DNA of 64,000 bases from Ipomoea triloba (lineage: Eukaryota > Streptophyta > Magnoliopsida > Solanales > Convolvulaceae). The notes under the pieces were generated by a model, which was not told the origin of the DNA, made no database searches, and saw only the letters and a list, made by a program, of their open reading frames with translations. This document shows positions 48,084-58,929 of this stretch, in pieces. The DNA lies in assembly GCF_003576645.1 (NCBI RefSeq), contig NC_044922.1, positions 15,429,274 through 15,493,273 on the forward strand, read 5' to 3'. Position 1 is the first letter of the stretch. Every line of letters starts with the position of its first letter. The translations under genes and the position numbers were made by a program.

Positions 48084-50384
48084 TTTAGTTACCTGGACCA
48101 ATGCGGCAAGAGTTGAAGAACCCTGTGCGGCCGCCATTCGTGGTGTAGGAATCGAGATTTCCCCGGATTATGAACAGCATTTCGTTGACAGGATCGCCCT
48201 CGCGCACGAGGCAAGTGCCTTGGGTGAACAAAGCCGGCTTAAGCCTCTCGCATATGGCGTCTAGCATCCTTTCATCCATTTGGTCAAATAAAGGGACCTA
48301 TGTATGCACAGAACGAAACGAAAAACGAGTAAAGCATCACTCACGAGCTTAAAGTCTAGTGGCATAAGCGTGACACTGATTAATCCGTTCAGACATACCC
48401 CTCGAACTAGATCAAAACATAGGTGTCGTTTGATGTCCCGACGTAGGTCGGGAGGAAGTCCTTTCAACAAAGATTCCTCGTGCACCCCTCGGGTAGCAAT
48501 CCATTTATACTGATCATACTTCCTCACAGACTGCCTCAGTTCTTGAGGAAGCTGCCTGTGATGCATCCATTGCTCAGTATCTGTTCTCCTGATTCTCCAT
48601 TCCTCTAATCTAACAGTGGTCGATTGAAGATAAGTCTGCCAGCAATTCAGCAAATCTCAGATTAGTTCATAGCCAAATCACTAGCTAGCAATTCAACTCA
48701 GCTGTCACCACACTTACTTGCATATTTCCAATCAGCAATGCAAAAAGAACGAGCCCTAGAATCGCCACTACAATGGCAAAGCTTATTTCTCCAACGTATG
48801 TGCTCGTAGAAAGATTTTGCCCCAAAGAACTGCAGATAGATAGACACAATAATTATTACAATCAAAAGAGAGCGGTCCCTGAATGGGGTCTGACCGAGGC
48901 TTGATTGGATTAGTCTCGAGCCTCTCGGCTCTGTGAGGACCAGGAAAATGACTGTCCAAATTAAAAGACGGGTTGAGAAAAGCGTCTTACCTCAGGTTCC
49001 TCAAGCCCCACCACAGACAGTAGAAGTACTTGTTTAAAAACTTTGCAGATGTGACAGATTCCGTCACAGCATCACCGTACATACCAAACGGGTAATCGCT
49101 GCTCTCTGGATTGCACTGGCTCGTGATGTTACTAGCCCGGAACCAGGCGTTCCTTTGCGAGTCCTTCGCCCTTTGGCAGTCGAAGTAACTGTACTGGCAA
49201 GATGGGCTCTCGAGAGTGCAAGCACGACGCCAACACGCTTCCTGTCTCTCGATTGATAGAAGATACCAGCAAGCACCCAATATCTATATTAATTCGCAAC
49301 GAGAGCTATCAAGGTTATGTTTTCGCCACTCTTATGACAGCTTCCTAGACTAGTCACTGAAACATCTAAAGTACTAACAAAAGATAACAATTGAATTACG
49401 AAATCAGGATGGTTCGGTTAAACTTACATGGCTTGCTAGCATATACAACATCAAGTTGTAAGCAGCGCCCGCCCAAGCTGTTTCAGTCACGACGCCAGTG
49501 GCCTTAACAATTTGGGACGACAATGGCACGATGAGATATAGCCTCGGGAGGTACTGAAAAATGATGATGAACCTAAGCACATTCTTCGTATTCGTTGTGG
49601 CCGAGCCACTCAGATTAGGAATGACAGCCCACAGCAGCACCTGCAACGGGAGCCAACTAGATTATCCTGTTTTTGTTTCACCGAAAACCTTAAAAGCAAC
49701 AAAAACGTTGCACACAACGAACCTGAGGAAGAGGCAAAGCAGCAACGAGGTCGATCCAGAAGCCTTTACGCAGGTATCTCAACGCTATCTTTGAAGAATC
49801 TACAACGAGCTCTCCTCTCCCGAATACTTGAGAAGACGGAGCAATATAAGCAGTCCTAAACCGAACTAAAAGATGAATCGTGTACAAGACATCAACTATC
49901 GACCTTATAATCACGAGCACGAGTTTGTGCCTGTTCCCAATGTCTATGCAGCTGTTATCCCCAACGACGGGCAAGTAAAAGAACAGAGGATCCACGAACA
50001 ACGACACTAAGCAAGCTACTAAGAAGATCTTGTTCCATCTATGGATTATTGGCCCTCGAGGATCCAATATCTTTTTCTTCACTCTCTCATAGTCTTCCGA
50101 GAAAACCCGAGACAATGCTTTAATTCTCAGCGATTTCCCGTTCTTGCCTCCCTTCCTAGAGCTCAGCTCTGGCAGCTGTGTTCCATCAATCTTGTACTTA
50201 ACCTTAAACATGTTATCTCCATTACTATTATTCGCATATTTTGCTGATGATTCAAGATCACCTTGGAATCTGAAAGTTAATTACGCTACCCAAATTAAAC
50301 CAATAAACTTATTGATACCAAAAGTAGAATCAATTACAAGTGAAAGGAGACAAACCTTACAGATTTTGATTTATTATAAGCCAT
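47330..50384 (-). CDS. CNGC15: Cyclic nucleotide-gated ion channel, CNGC15-like
   Basis: Eight exons join in frame: 50384-50356, 50269-49723, 49640-49428, 49283-48991, 48829-48718, 48635-48399, 48297-48093 and 47838-47330, giving 714 residues. The start MAYNKSKSVRFQ and the KVKYKIDGTQLPE motif match the CNGC15 N-terminus, as does FSEDYERVKKKILDPRG. S1 is at about 91-111. The pore helix and filter lie at FYCLWWGLRNLSSLGQNL, followed by S6 (VVAILGLVLFALLIGNMQ). The cyclic-nucleotide-binding domain includes LFIIRGNLDSYTTNGGRTGF and GDFCGEELLTWALDP, and an IQ calmodulin site, FIQAAWRR, is at about 622-629. CNGC15 proteins are Ca2+ channels, in legumes at the nuclear envelope with DMI1 in symbiotic signalling. 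All landmarks are intact. Intron 7 carries a long CA/TA microsatellite. Confidence 0.96.
48011..48080. repeat. (CA)n(TA)n microsatellite in CNGC15 intron 7
   Basis: About 24 bases of CA run into about 45 bases of TA, ending 12 bases before the 3' border of exon 7. It is a likely polymorphic marker. Confidence 0.95.
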
Positions 50385-51520
50385 GGTGGGAAGTCTAAAA
50401 GCCTTTTCACCTTGGGTTCAGTAATGGTTTTTGAACTGCCAAAACATGGGAGAAAGAGTCTCTCACTATCAGTAATGAATGAGCAGAAAAGGACACCACA
50501 GTAGAGAATTAAGGTAGTTGTGTTTTGGTTCAGGAACAAATAGGTTTATTCTGATGTTAATTGCAGATAAAGAAGAGGAGATTCCATGTGTGTTTACTCA
50601 GACAAAAAATGTTCAGGTCAAATCTCTGACCAATTCATCCAAAACATCATTTTAGTAAAGCCTTTTTGACTTCTAATTTCAGTTGAATTGGAACCAGTAA
50701 ACACCCAGAAATCTTCTAATTCCAGGTGAACCAGAACCAGTCAATTAACACCATCAAATCTTCCATACCCTATCAACATTCCAAATAGCCCATTTTTCTG
50801 TCAAATTCAAACCTTTTCCAGAATTCAAAGAAGCAAGAAAAACACCCAAAAAAAAACACCAACTAATAAGAGCAGACAGTAAAATCCCACAATGCGAGTG
50901 TTTGCGAGAACAAGAATCAATAACAATGACAGAAAATAAAGAAGACAAGATTTATCTGGTACGCAATATGTTACTTTCAGCAAAGCTGGTTCTTTTATTA
51001 ATTGTGACGATAGAACATTGTTACTAGCAACACATAATATTGTGAAACTTGTATTGATCAGATAAGGAGAAACCGACAAGTGAATACAGATGGAACAAAA
51101 TGAAACCAAGAATGTTTAACGTTTTCTCTTCTGTGAGTTTGTGCGTGTCAGAGAGAGAGAGAGAACTGACCAGCATTTTGGTGGGTTCAGTTCTGAGAAA
51201 CCAAGATTCAGTGTTGCAGAGTTGTGGTGTTTCTTATGGTGGAAAGGAACAAAATTTTTTGTTACACTCGGTGGCGACGGATTCCCAGGAAAAACTAACT
51301 GAGAATCAAATGATGGTTTCACTTTCATCACCCAAAATCGGAATAAAAGACGCAACTTTGATGGAAACAGCAAAGAAAAAAAAATAAAAATCTGCAAAAA
51401 TGGTAATGTTGGAGTGGAGAGTTTTGGATGCGAAGGACAACCTACGGCCAACCCCACCACCGCCAAACCACCTCGTTCAAGGAAGAAAGTATAGTAAACA
51501 TGTTAAGGAAGTTACCATAA
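50385..51520 (-). promoter_or_regulatory. 5' leader and promoter region of CNGC15-like gene
   Basis: No gene is seen. The sequence is pyrimidine/purine mixed with a GA-rich run near 51150-51165. The leader may extend some hundred bases. A fixed promoter element cannot be named. Confidence 0.35.
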
Positions 51521-52422
51521 AACTGGACTTCCGTAGTTCCGTATAGTAGTTCCGTATGTAATGGAGGACAAAAATTAATTTTAAAAGCCAGAGAAAAAAA
51601 TTTAAAAAAGTGAAGTCATAAAGTCCAGCATTTCTTTTTTCAAGTGGGTAATATTTTAATTAATATTTTTTTATTATGAAGTATGAACGTACAAATATTT
51701 GTGTATTATAGTATATGATTTATATGATTTATAATATCAATTTGCAGGTGAAGTAATTTTGTGGCAATTCCAACGGAGTTGGTTAGGCAGCTTTTAATGG
51801 GAGCTATTAGTTGTCCAACTTAGGCAAGTTTATATCCAGAGTGCACCTTAGGTAATAACTGCAAATTTTACTATAACAGTATTAAACAATTGAAAACGGT
51901 ATTGAAAAGAAAATTAATTTTATTCCAATAACTAATATACTTTTAGAAACTTCCAAACTAATTTTATTTAATTAAATGTATTTTTTTTTGAATGTTCCTT
52001 AAATTTTTAATATTATTTTCAGATGTTTGAGTTTTAGTGAAGTTTTTTGTTTCTAAAGGTTTAGATTCAATTCTTAGGCTTTCAAAATAATAATAATAAT
52101 AATAAATCCAATTCTTACTAATAATATTTTGATATCTTATTATTATTTACAAATAACATAATGCGAAAACTCTTAGTCTCTTAGTAAGGATGTAACCAAG
52201 TCGAGTCAAACCTAAACAGTCAAAATTTGAACTCAATCAAGCTCTAATTTTTTAGTTTGAGCTTGACTGCTAATTGAGATTGACTCACATTAGCTAACTA
52301 ATTTTTTTTTTTTCATTCTTAAAAAAAAATTAATAAAGAAAAACTTATTATAATTATAAACATTTTACAACTGAACATTATAACAAAACTTAATAACATA
52401 TATCAATTATAATCATTTTATA

Positions 52423-52491
<69 letters not shown>

Positions 52492-52571
52492 CTGAGTGTA
52501 CATAATGTTAAATACATAATTTTTTTACCACAGTTCAAAATACAATATGAACCCTGCATGATATAACAATT
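51521..52571. other. AT-rich intergenic DNA
   Basis: No gene is seen. It contains an AAT repeat near 52085-52105 and a long (TA)n run at about 52430-52490. Confidence 0.6.
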
Positions 52572-52942
52572 ATGCCATGGACCCGGGTCCACCTTGCAAG
52601 GTAGAAACGAGTCTATATTCACAATTTCATAATTCCATATTCACAATTTCATAACTCCATGTTCACAGTTTTATAACTTCATGTTCACAATTTCATAATT
52701 TCATGTTCACAACTTCATTGCTCTATGCTCATAATTTTATAACTCTATGTTCACAATTTCATAACTCTATGTTCAACAATATAACACAATTTTTGAATCT
52801 ATATAACTCTATGTTCAACAATATAACACAATTTTTGAATCTATATAACAAAATTGTGAATATAGAATTTTAAATTTGTGAATATAAAACTTTAAATTTG
52901 TGAACATAGATTCGGGTCAAATTGGAACCAATTCCATAGCAT
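52572..52942. mobile_element. Small AT-rich element with GGTCC palindromic end
   Basis: The ends are TTATGCCATGGACC on the left and, read inward, TTATGCTATGGAATTGG on the right. The left end continues into the GGACCCGGGTCCACCTTG palindrome; the right copy has decayed. The inside is a degenerate tandem repeat of TTCACAATTTCATAACTC and ATGTTCACAA. It belongs to the family at 60792-61369. No transposase is present. Confidence 0.55.
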
Positions 52943-53477
52943 AATTTGGCTAGGAAATCCTTGTGGGTAGAAGTCCACAATTCTCTTCTTCAATTGAAAG
53001 GCCTTGCTACAGGTTCATAGGTGGGATACCTAAGAATTATTAAGAGAGAGAGAGAGAGATCCAACTGGAAAGTTTGAAAATAGCGCCATAATTTCAATGA
53101 TTGGGTTTGGATCTGATTTTCTTCCCTCGTGTCCCATAACTACTTTCCGTAAAATGACAAATGTTTTTTTCAACCATTCCTACTTCCTTCTACACTTTTT
53201 TGACCCACGGAAGGAATATGCAACAATACATAATTATTACTTTCAATTTTCTACTCCGTATTTGCTTTTTTTTTTTCTTTTTTTTTTCTTTTTTTTTTTT
53301 ATAAAGTCCGCTCACAGGTGAAAAATATGCATAAATCTTAGCCATTGATTTAATTAAGATAAACTATTCTTTAAAAAAAAAAAGTTTGACACTTTTAGTC
53401 TATAAAAATGTGCATTGAAAAGTAAAACATTATGCACAGGAATGCGACAATGTGCACTACAAGGCATAAAGATGTGC
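52943..53477. other. Intergenic DNA, no gene
   Basis: It has a GA run near 53045-53060 and a T-rich tract at about 53264-53300. Nothing else was recognised. Confidence 0.4.
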
Positions 53478-54223
53478 GGGTTTTTGACTAAAATATAACT
53501 TTTGACCAAGTAGGAGACAAAAATATAACTTTTCTAGGGATTGGACAAAAACATTAAATCTATGTTTGGGAAATGCGTTTGGGATCCGGAAATGCGTTTG
53601 GGGATCCCAAACGCATTTCCCAAACGCGAGTTTGACTCTTTCCCTGACAACCATATTCGCGTTTGGGAATTGCGTCTGGCGTATTTAATACGCCAGACGC
53701 ATTTCGCATACACGAATAATATTGTCGCAAACTCGCATTTGCGAAATGCGAGTCCAGTATATACGGTAGAGATCCATTTGGGAAATGCGGATCTCGGCCG
53801 CGCCGGTCGGCCGCCGGCGACTGGAGAGGTCCGCATTTGCGAAATGCGAGTTCTCGTATAATACGAGACTTGCATTTCGCAAATGCGAGTTTGCGAAAAT
53901 ATTATTCGCGTATGCGAAATGCGTCTGGCGTATCAATTCCCAAACGCGAATATGGTTGTCAGGGAAAGAGGCAAACTCGCGTTTGGGAAATGCGTCTGGG
54001 ATCCCCAAACGCATTTCCCAAACGTAGATTTAATGTTTTTGTTCANTCAATTCCCAAACGCGAATATGGTTGTCAGGGAAAGAGGCAAACTCGCGTTTGG
54101 GAAATGCGTCTGGGATCCCCAAACGCATTTCCCAAACGTAGATTTAATGTTTTTGTTCAATCCCCAGAAAAGTTATATTTTTGTCTCCTACTTAGTCAAA
54201 AGTTATATTTTAGTCAAAAACCC
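53478..54223. mobile_element. Foldback element with 9-bp target duplication
   Basis: Outer inverted repeats begin GGGTTTTTGACTAAAATATA and extend through GTAGGAGACAAAAATATAAC on both sides. The direct repeat AAGATGTGC (53469-53477 and 54224-54232) is a 9-bp target duplication, as in Mutator-like elements. The interior is an array of nested palindromes built on AAATGCG/CGCATTT and AAACGCG/CGCGTTT, around a GC-rich centre near 53790-53825. The element is 746 bp as assembled; about 114 bp of that is the N-joined duplication, so about 632 bp is real. Open frames in it are mirror images of each other and not genes. Confidence 0.82.
53933..54159. repeat. 113-bp direct repeat joined by a single N (assembly duplication)
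   Basis: 53933-54045 and 54047-54159 match base for base, separated by the N at 54046. As at 7861, 17875 and 21124, this looks like unmerged contig ends. A palindromic foldback arm is a natural place for an assembler to break. Confidence 0.85.
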
Positions 54224-54232
54224 AAGATGTGC

Positions 54233-54777
54233 AATCAAAGCAATTATGATACTAAAAAAGGGAGTTATTTAGTTTCAGTGTTATTGGAGCAATTACCCTT
54301 ACAAACCCGTTGTACATTTTGATTTGTTCAACTCACAAATTTCATTAGAAATTTAGTTATTGAAAAGACTAAATTCAATCATCCAAGGCAAAAGATTTAA
54401 TAAACAATGTCTTGCTAGTATGTCAACCTTAATGGCATTTACTACTTTTGTATGTTGGTCTTTAATTTTTGGCCAATATAGAATTTTCAACACAAATCAT
54501 AGATGAACTTTGCATGAGGAGAATGAAAACGTTAAAAAAAGTGTGTTCGTGAAGTTTGCATTGGTCCAAAATTATGCATGGAAGTCACAACAATATGCAT
54601 TTGAAGGCAACAATGTGCACTCAAAGGGAGAAAATGTTTTCTAGAAGAGACAAAAATATGCACTCGAAGAAGAAAAATGTGCACTGGAAGAAGGAAAAAA
54701 ATGTACCAAAGACAAAAGAATATTAACTTACACAAAATTACCATGATGCCTATCCTTGTTATAACTACTGAAGCACG
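54233..54777. other. Intergenic DNA, no gene
   Basis: It contains irregular repeats of ATATGCACT-like and AATGTGCACT-like words near 54590-54700. No coding region was recognised. Confidence 0.4.
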
Positions 54778-54905
54778 AAAACCTTGTGGTCTAGTGGCAC
54801 CCTGTTGCACCCCTATATGGAAGGGGGTGAGTTTGAGTTTCAGTGAGGGATATTGACTCCTTGTGCTTCATTAGGTTGAGAAAGTAGTTATGAACAAATA
54901 TTTGA
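54778..54905 (+). mobile_element. SINE
   Basis: It starts ACCTTGTGGTCTAGTGGCAC (A-box-like) and has a GTGAGTTTGAGTTTCAGTGA B-box-like segment, then CTTGTGCTTCATTAGGTTGA and AGTAGTTATGAACA. It matches the minus-strand element at 56593-56756. Confidence 0.65.
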
Positions 54906-55565
54906 ATGGTAAAATAACGTAACAATTATTGAAATTAAATTTAATAATAATTAATTTTAAATTGAGATAAATGTTAAATATATCATTCTAATTATTGATG
55001 ATATAACAATTAGGCTATCAATCTTTAAAAAATTTCAATTAAACACTCGAACTTAATAAAATCATCCATCTAAATTGTATTTACCGTTTCTTGCATGTTA
55101 ACTCTAGGTCACCTACCACATCAGATTTATATTGTTCATTTGTCATTACATTCCTATTAGGCATTATTTATATTATAGTTTATTTCAAATACTTAAGCCT
55201 TAACTTTTTACTCATAACCATTCCTCCTCACCCCTCGCCCCTCGAATGTCACCGGTGACGTACAACATTGTATCGACTAATGTAGATTATGACATTGCAA
55301 TCACCCTTTTTTTCTTTTCTATTGAAGAAGAAGTCACAGTGGATAATCAGGCAGCAGCAACAATAGTTTAGATGACAACAACAACGATTAGCTTTCACTT
55401 AAAAAAAAATGATATGTAAGCAAATGTTCTACCACATCATTATATTTTTTTTATTTTTATAAATTTAAGTGTTTAATTGAATTTTTTATGAGTATAATTT
55501 ATGTTTTATCAATAATTGACTGACATATTTAATTATTTTCTCATTTAAAATTATCCGACTTCATT

Positions 55566-55999
55566 TTTTTTTTGAAAGGAAAACTTAGACTTTATTAAAT
55601 TAAATGTTCAATACAATTCGGAATAGAAGAAATCCAAACTAAATTATCAGATTGCGAACGAGCAACTCTATCAACCACATGAGCCAACTTATTCACTGAT
55701 CTAGGAATAAACATAACGGACACTTCTTCAAAGTGTCTACGATAATCTCTGCATTCATCAATCACACATCCTGCATAGGAGTAGTCCATAGTAGCTCCAT
55801 TAATAAGCTTGCAAACTGATTGGCAATCCGTAAAGAGGTAGACCTTGAGAAAACCTCTTACTTTTGCCCACGATAGAGCCTCCTTTATAGCCATAGCTTC
55901 TGCCAAGTGAGCATTACCCAAGCTTCTAATCGAACCATTCTTAGCACCGAGGAATTGACTATCTTTACTTGTGATTACAACACCAAAGAAAGCCTGACC
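55566..55999 (-). mobile_element. 5'-truncated LINE with RNase H fragment and 16-bp target duplication
   Basis: The segment is flanked by ATTATCCGACTTCATT (55550-55565 and 56000-56015). Its poly-A end appears as a T run at 55566, so it was inserted on the minus strand. The frame (about 55999-55595) reads GQAFFGVVITSKDSQFLGAK, LAEAMAIKEALSWAK, LFTDCQSVCKLING and MFIPRSVNKLAHVVDRVA. These are the RVT_3-type RNase H motifs: G.G.V, E..A...AL, TDC.S and R..N..AH..A. This is the 3' end of a LINE ORF2 plus a short 3' tail. Reverse transcriptase is absent, as expected for 5' truncation. Confidence 0.9.
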
Positions 56000-56015
56000 A
56001 TTATCCGACTTCATT

Positions 56016-56592
56016 ATATGTACATTTATAAAACTTTACTATAAATATGATAACTATTTTTTTTAAATTACATTTTGATTCATAAACTATGAGTTAATAA
56101 TGTAATCGGTCACTTCAGACCAAAGTGACATTTTGCCTGTCAACAAATGAGCAATTTGTCTAGGGGACCATAGCTCAAAATTTATAAAAAATGTGATTAT
56201 TTTAATATTAAACATTTAATGTATAAATTATTTAATAATAAATTTTGGGATGTGAAAAAATGGAATGCAGGGAGGGAGACCAAATCTATAATCCTTAGGT
56301 AAGTTGACGGTGTCAGACATGGCTGGCGGTGGGTCTTTTTCGTAATTTCGTTAAAAGACAAGGGCTACTTCCAGATTCTTCAGTCCCTGAACTGCCGGCA
56401 TCAAATTTATATATAATTTTTTTGGGTCGGGTTTGGGCCCGACAGCGACAGCGAGATCTCGGGCTCAGGCCCAGCTAAATTTCCTCAAGGATATTTCAAA
56501 TTAAAAAAAATTGTGGTTGAAGAATTTCGATATTTAATAATTATATTGAACTTAAATTCTACTTCATGTATCTCATTTTATCCGTTCTACTT
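56016..56592. other. Intergenic DNA, no gene
   Basis: Mostly AT-rich, with a GC-richer patch at 56260-56490 containing GGGCCCGACAGCGACAGCGA. No coding region is recognised. Confidence 0.4.
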
Positions 56593-56756
56593 TTTTTTTT
56601 TTGAATACTATTAACTCTATTACAATACAGTATCTGTTCATAACTACTTTCTTATATTGAAGCACAAGAGTAAGTATTGCTTCCACTGAGGCTCGAACCC
56701 ACCACCTCCCGTATAAAAGAAAAGGTTTGATGCCACTGGACCACAAGGTCCTTGAC
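56593..56756 (-). mobile_element. SINE with 17-bp target duplication
   Basis: The 164-bp element is bracketed by TTTTATCCGTTCTACTT (56576-56592) and TTTTATTCGTTCTACTT (56757-56773), one mismatch apart. On the minus strand it starts GTCAAGGACCTTGTGGTCCA, has A-box-like TGGTCCAGTGGCA and B-box GGTTCGAGCCTCA, and ends in poly-A. These are the structure and size of a tRNA-derived plant SINE. Confidence 0.85.
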
Positions 56757-57013
56757 TTTTATTCGTTCTACTTATTTCTTTGTTTATTTTTTAAATATAT
56801 TTTACTTATTTTTAAATTTAATTTTTGTGTTTAATAGTACTTTTAGTGTAATTTATAAATATATAAATTTTGTATACCAATACTAAACTTAATGTTATTA
56901 AAAAAATTGGACTAAAAATGTAAAAATAAATTCAGTCAAGCTTCATTAATCGAACTAGATACATAAAATGGGACGGAGGGAGTATTAGATTTTGGTTGGA
57001 CTCTTTTTTTATC

Positions 57014-57046
<33 letters not shown>

Positions 57047-57295
57047 GACTCCCCATCAGATGCGGCCAGTCTCCCCCGTGCGGTTGTGTGGCCTTATTTG
57101 CACCATTAGATCCCATGATCTAAGGCTTCATATTAATCCAAACAATATAGGCGCCGATCTTTAGCTACGCGAACGGGAAGGATAATGTTGGCAATTCACT
57201 ACAATTTCAAAACCAGATCAGATCAGACGACGACGAAGACTTGAAGTCGACGAGCACTGAGCAACAAACACCAGACGAGCGTAGAAGGGATTCCA

Positions 57296-57602
57296 TCACC
57301 AGCAACGAGCGCTCCGTTCTGAACAAAACGCATAGGTCGACTCCAACAGAGAAACGAGAATGGAGTAATTCTCAATACTCTGTGCATTATCAACATTAAT
57401 CTGGTTCATATTTGCAATACTCTGTGCATTATCAACATTAATCTGGTTCATATTTGAGATAATATTTGCATTATCAACATTAATCTGGTTCATATTTGAG
57501 ATAATATTGTTGTAATCAACATTAATCTGGTTCATATTTGAGATAATATTGTTGTAATTCGCATTAATCTGGTTCATATTTGAGATAATATTGTTGTAAT
57601 TC
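57296..57602 (-). repeat. Minisatellite coding in frame for NMNQIN repeats
   Basis: About seven direct copies of a 36-45 bp unit containing ATTAATCTGGTTCATATTTG occur. On the minus strand an open frame of 93 codons (57577-57296) reads repeated ISNMNQINVDNA-type heptad-like units, and then ERSARCW. The unit length is a multiple of three and some changes are conservative, so a translated coiled-coil-like segment is possible. It could equally be a non-coding minisatellite in a transposon. Confidence 0.5.
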
Positions 57603-57682
57603 GCAATAGTATGTGTATTTGGTGTGTGGTGGTTAAGTGGTGTGTTTTAATCTGAGAACTGGTGCATTTTATAACGTATAAT

Positions 57683-58240
57683 CAGTGTTGTAAAAATCCC
57701 GCCTAGGCGCCGATTAATCCCCGCCTAGGCGCTAGGCGCTGGTCGACCGCCTAGCGTATCACACCAGCGCCTAGCGCATCACATTAAATGGTGGTCTAGG
57801 CGGCTGGCCGGCTAGGCGACTGCCTAGGCCGCCTAAGCTCCGCCTAGGCCGCCAAAGCACCGCCTAGGCCGCTTAGGCGCTGACCGCCTAGGCGTCGACT
57901 AGACCGACTAGGCCTTCTAGTCGGTCGATTAACTATTGTTCTTTTTTTTTTAATGAGTTATTTCACTCAAAACAACATCGTTTTGGGCGAAATAATCCTA
58001 AATTGTACAAACTTTAGATATTTTTTTAGGTTAATAATTAATATTTTTGTATTAACTATTAAAGTATTATATAATTTATAACTATTAGTCTTTAAAAATT
58101 TAAAAATACTTAAACAAATTTTTAAAAAATAAAAATTAAAATTAAAAAATACACGAACGCCTAGGCGCCGATTAATCCCCGGCTAGGTGTCCTAGGCGCT
58201 AGGCGCTCGGAGGGAGCGCCTAGCGATTTTTTCAACCATG
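57683..58240. mobile_element. hAT MITE, GCCTAGGCG family, complete
   Basis: The 558-bp element starts CAGTGTTGTAAAAATCCCGC and ends, read inward, CATGGTTGAAAAAATCGC. It is flanked by the 8-bp target duplication CGTATAAT (57675-57682 and 58241-58248). The subterminal regions are dense in GCCTAGGCG. It lies inside the TA-microsatellite element, whose repeat unit it interrupts, so it is the younger insertion. A truncated relative is at 10851-11101. Confidence 0.9.
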
Positions 58241-58884
58241 CGTATAATGGTGTGTTTTAATTTTGTTGGTGCATTTGAATTGGGTGGTGTGTTTCGGTAT
58301 GGTGGGGAATGGTGTGTTTTAATTTGTAAAGTGGTGCATTTTATAATGTAGAATGGTGTGTTTTAATTTTGTTGGTGCATTTGAATTGAGTGGTGTGTTT
58401 CGGTATGGTGGGGAATGGTGTGTTTTAATTTGTCCAGTGGTGGATTTTATAACGTATAATGGTGTGTTTTAATTTTGTTGGTGCATTGGAATTGAGTGGT
58501 GTATTTCGGTATGGTGGGGAATCGTGTGTTTTAATTTGTCCAATGGTGCATTTTATAACGTAGAATGGTGTGTTTTAATACACATGGTGGTGATTTTTAC
58601 GAGAGTAGTTGCATTTGGTGTGTGGTGGTTAAGTGGTGTGTTTTAATCTAAGAACTGGTGCATTTTAGTATGTTGAATGGTGTGTTTTAATAATACGTTT
58701 GTTGGTGTTTTCTGTACTCTAAAATTACCTTCCCACTTACAATTACCATAAAGCCCCCACTTAAGTTACGCGAATTAAACTTCCTAAATCCTAATATATA
58801 ACCTCCACCGTCAGATCACCTCCATCCAGCGGCATATCTTGGACCACACGACCGCACTTAATAACACAGCCGCATTTGATTAAA

Positions 58885-58929
<45 letters not shown>

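Larger units (their letters stand above)
57046..58889. mobile_element. TIR element inserted in a TA microsatellite
   Basis: (TA)n lies on both sides (57020-57045 and 58890-58922). The termini are inverted: AGACTCCCCATCAGATGCGG on the left and, read inward, AGAATTTTAATCAAATGCGG on the right, both followed by GTGCGGT(T/C)GTGTGG(C/T)C. The inside has repeated GGTGTGTTTTAATTTGT and GGTGCATTTTATAACGTA units and the MNQIN minisatellite, and is split by a nested hAT MITE. Layout and TA target recall the larger element at 34123-39209. No transposase was seen. Confidence 0.7.

Noticed and set aside
51116..51466. 116-codon minus-strand frame upstream of CNGC15
   Set aside because: It is proline/serine-rich without motifs and lies in the presumed promoter or leader of the channel gene.
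53478..54223. CRISPR-like array because AAATGCG/CGCATTT words recur
   Set aside because: Words occur in both orientations as nested palindromes with no regular spacers, inside a transposon of a plant genome.
53534..54322. Several 100-160 codon open frames on both strands
   Set aside because: They mirror each other because the DNA is palindromic, and one crosses the lone N.
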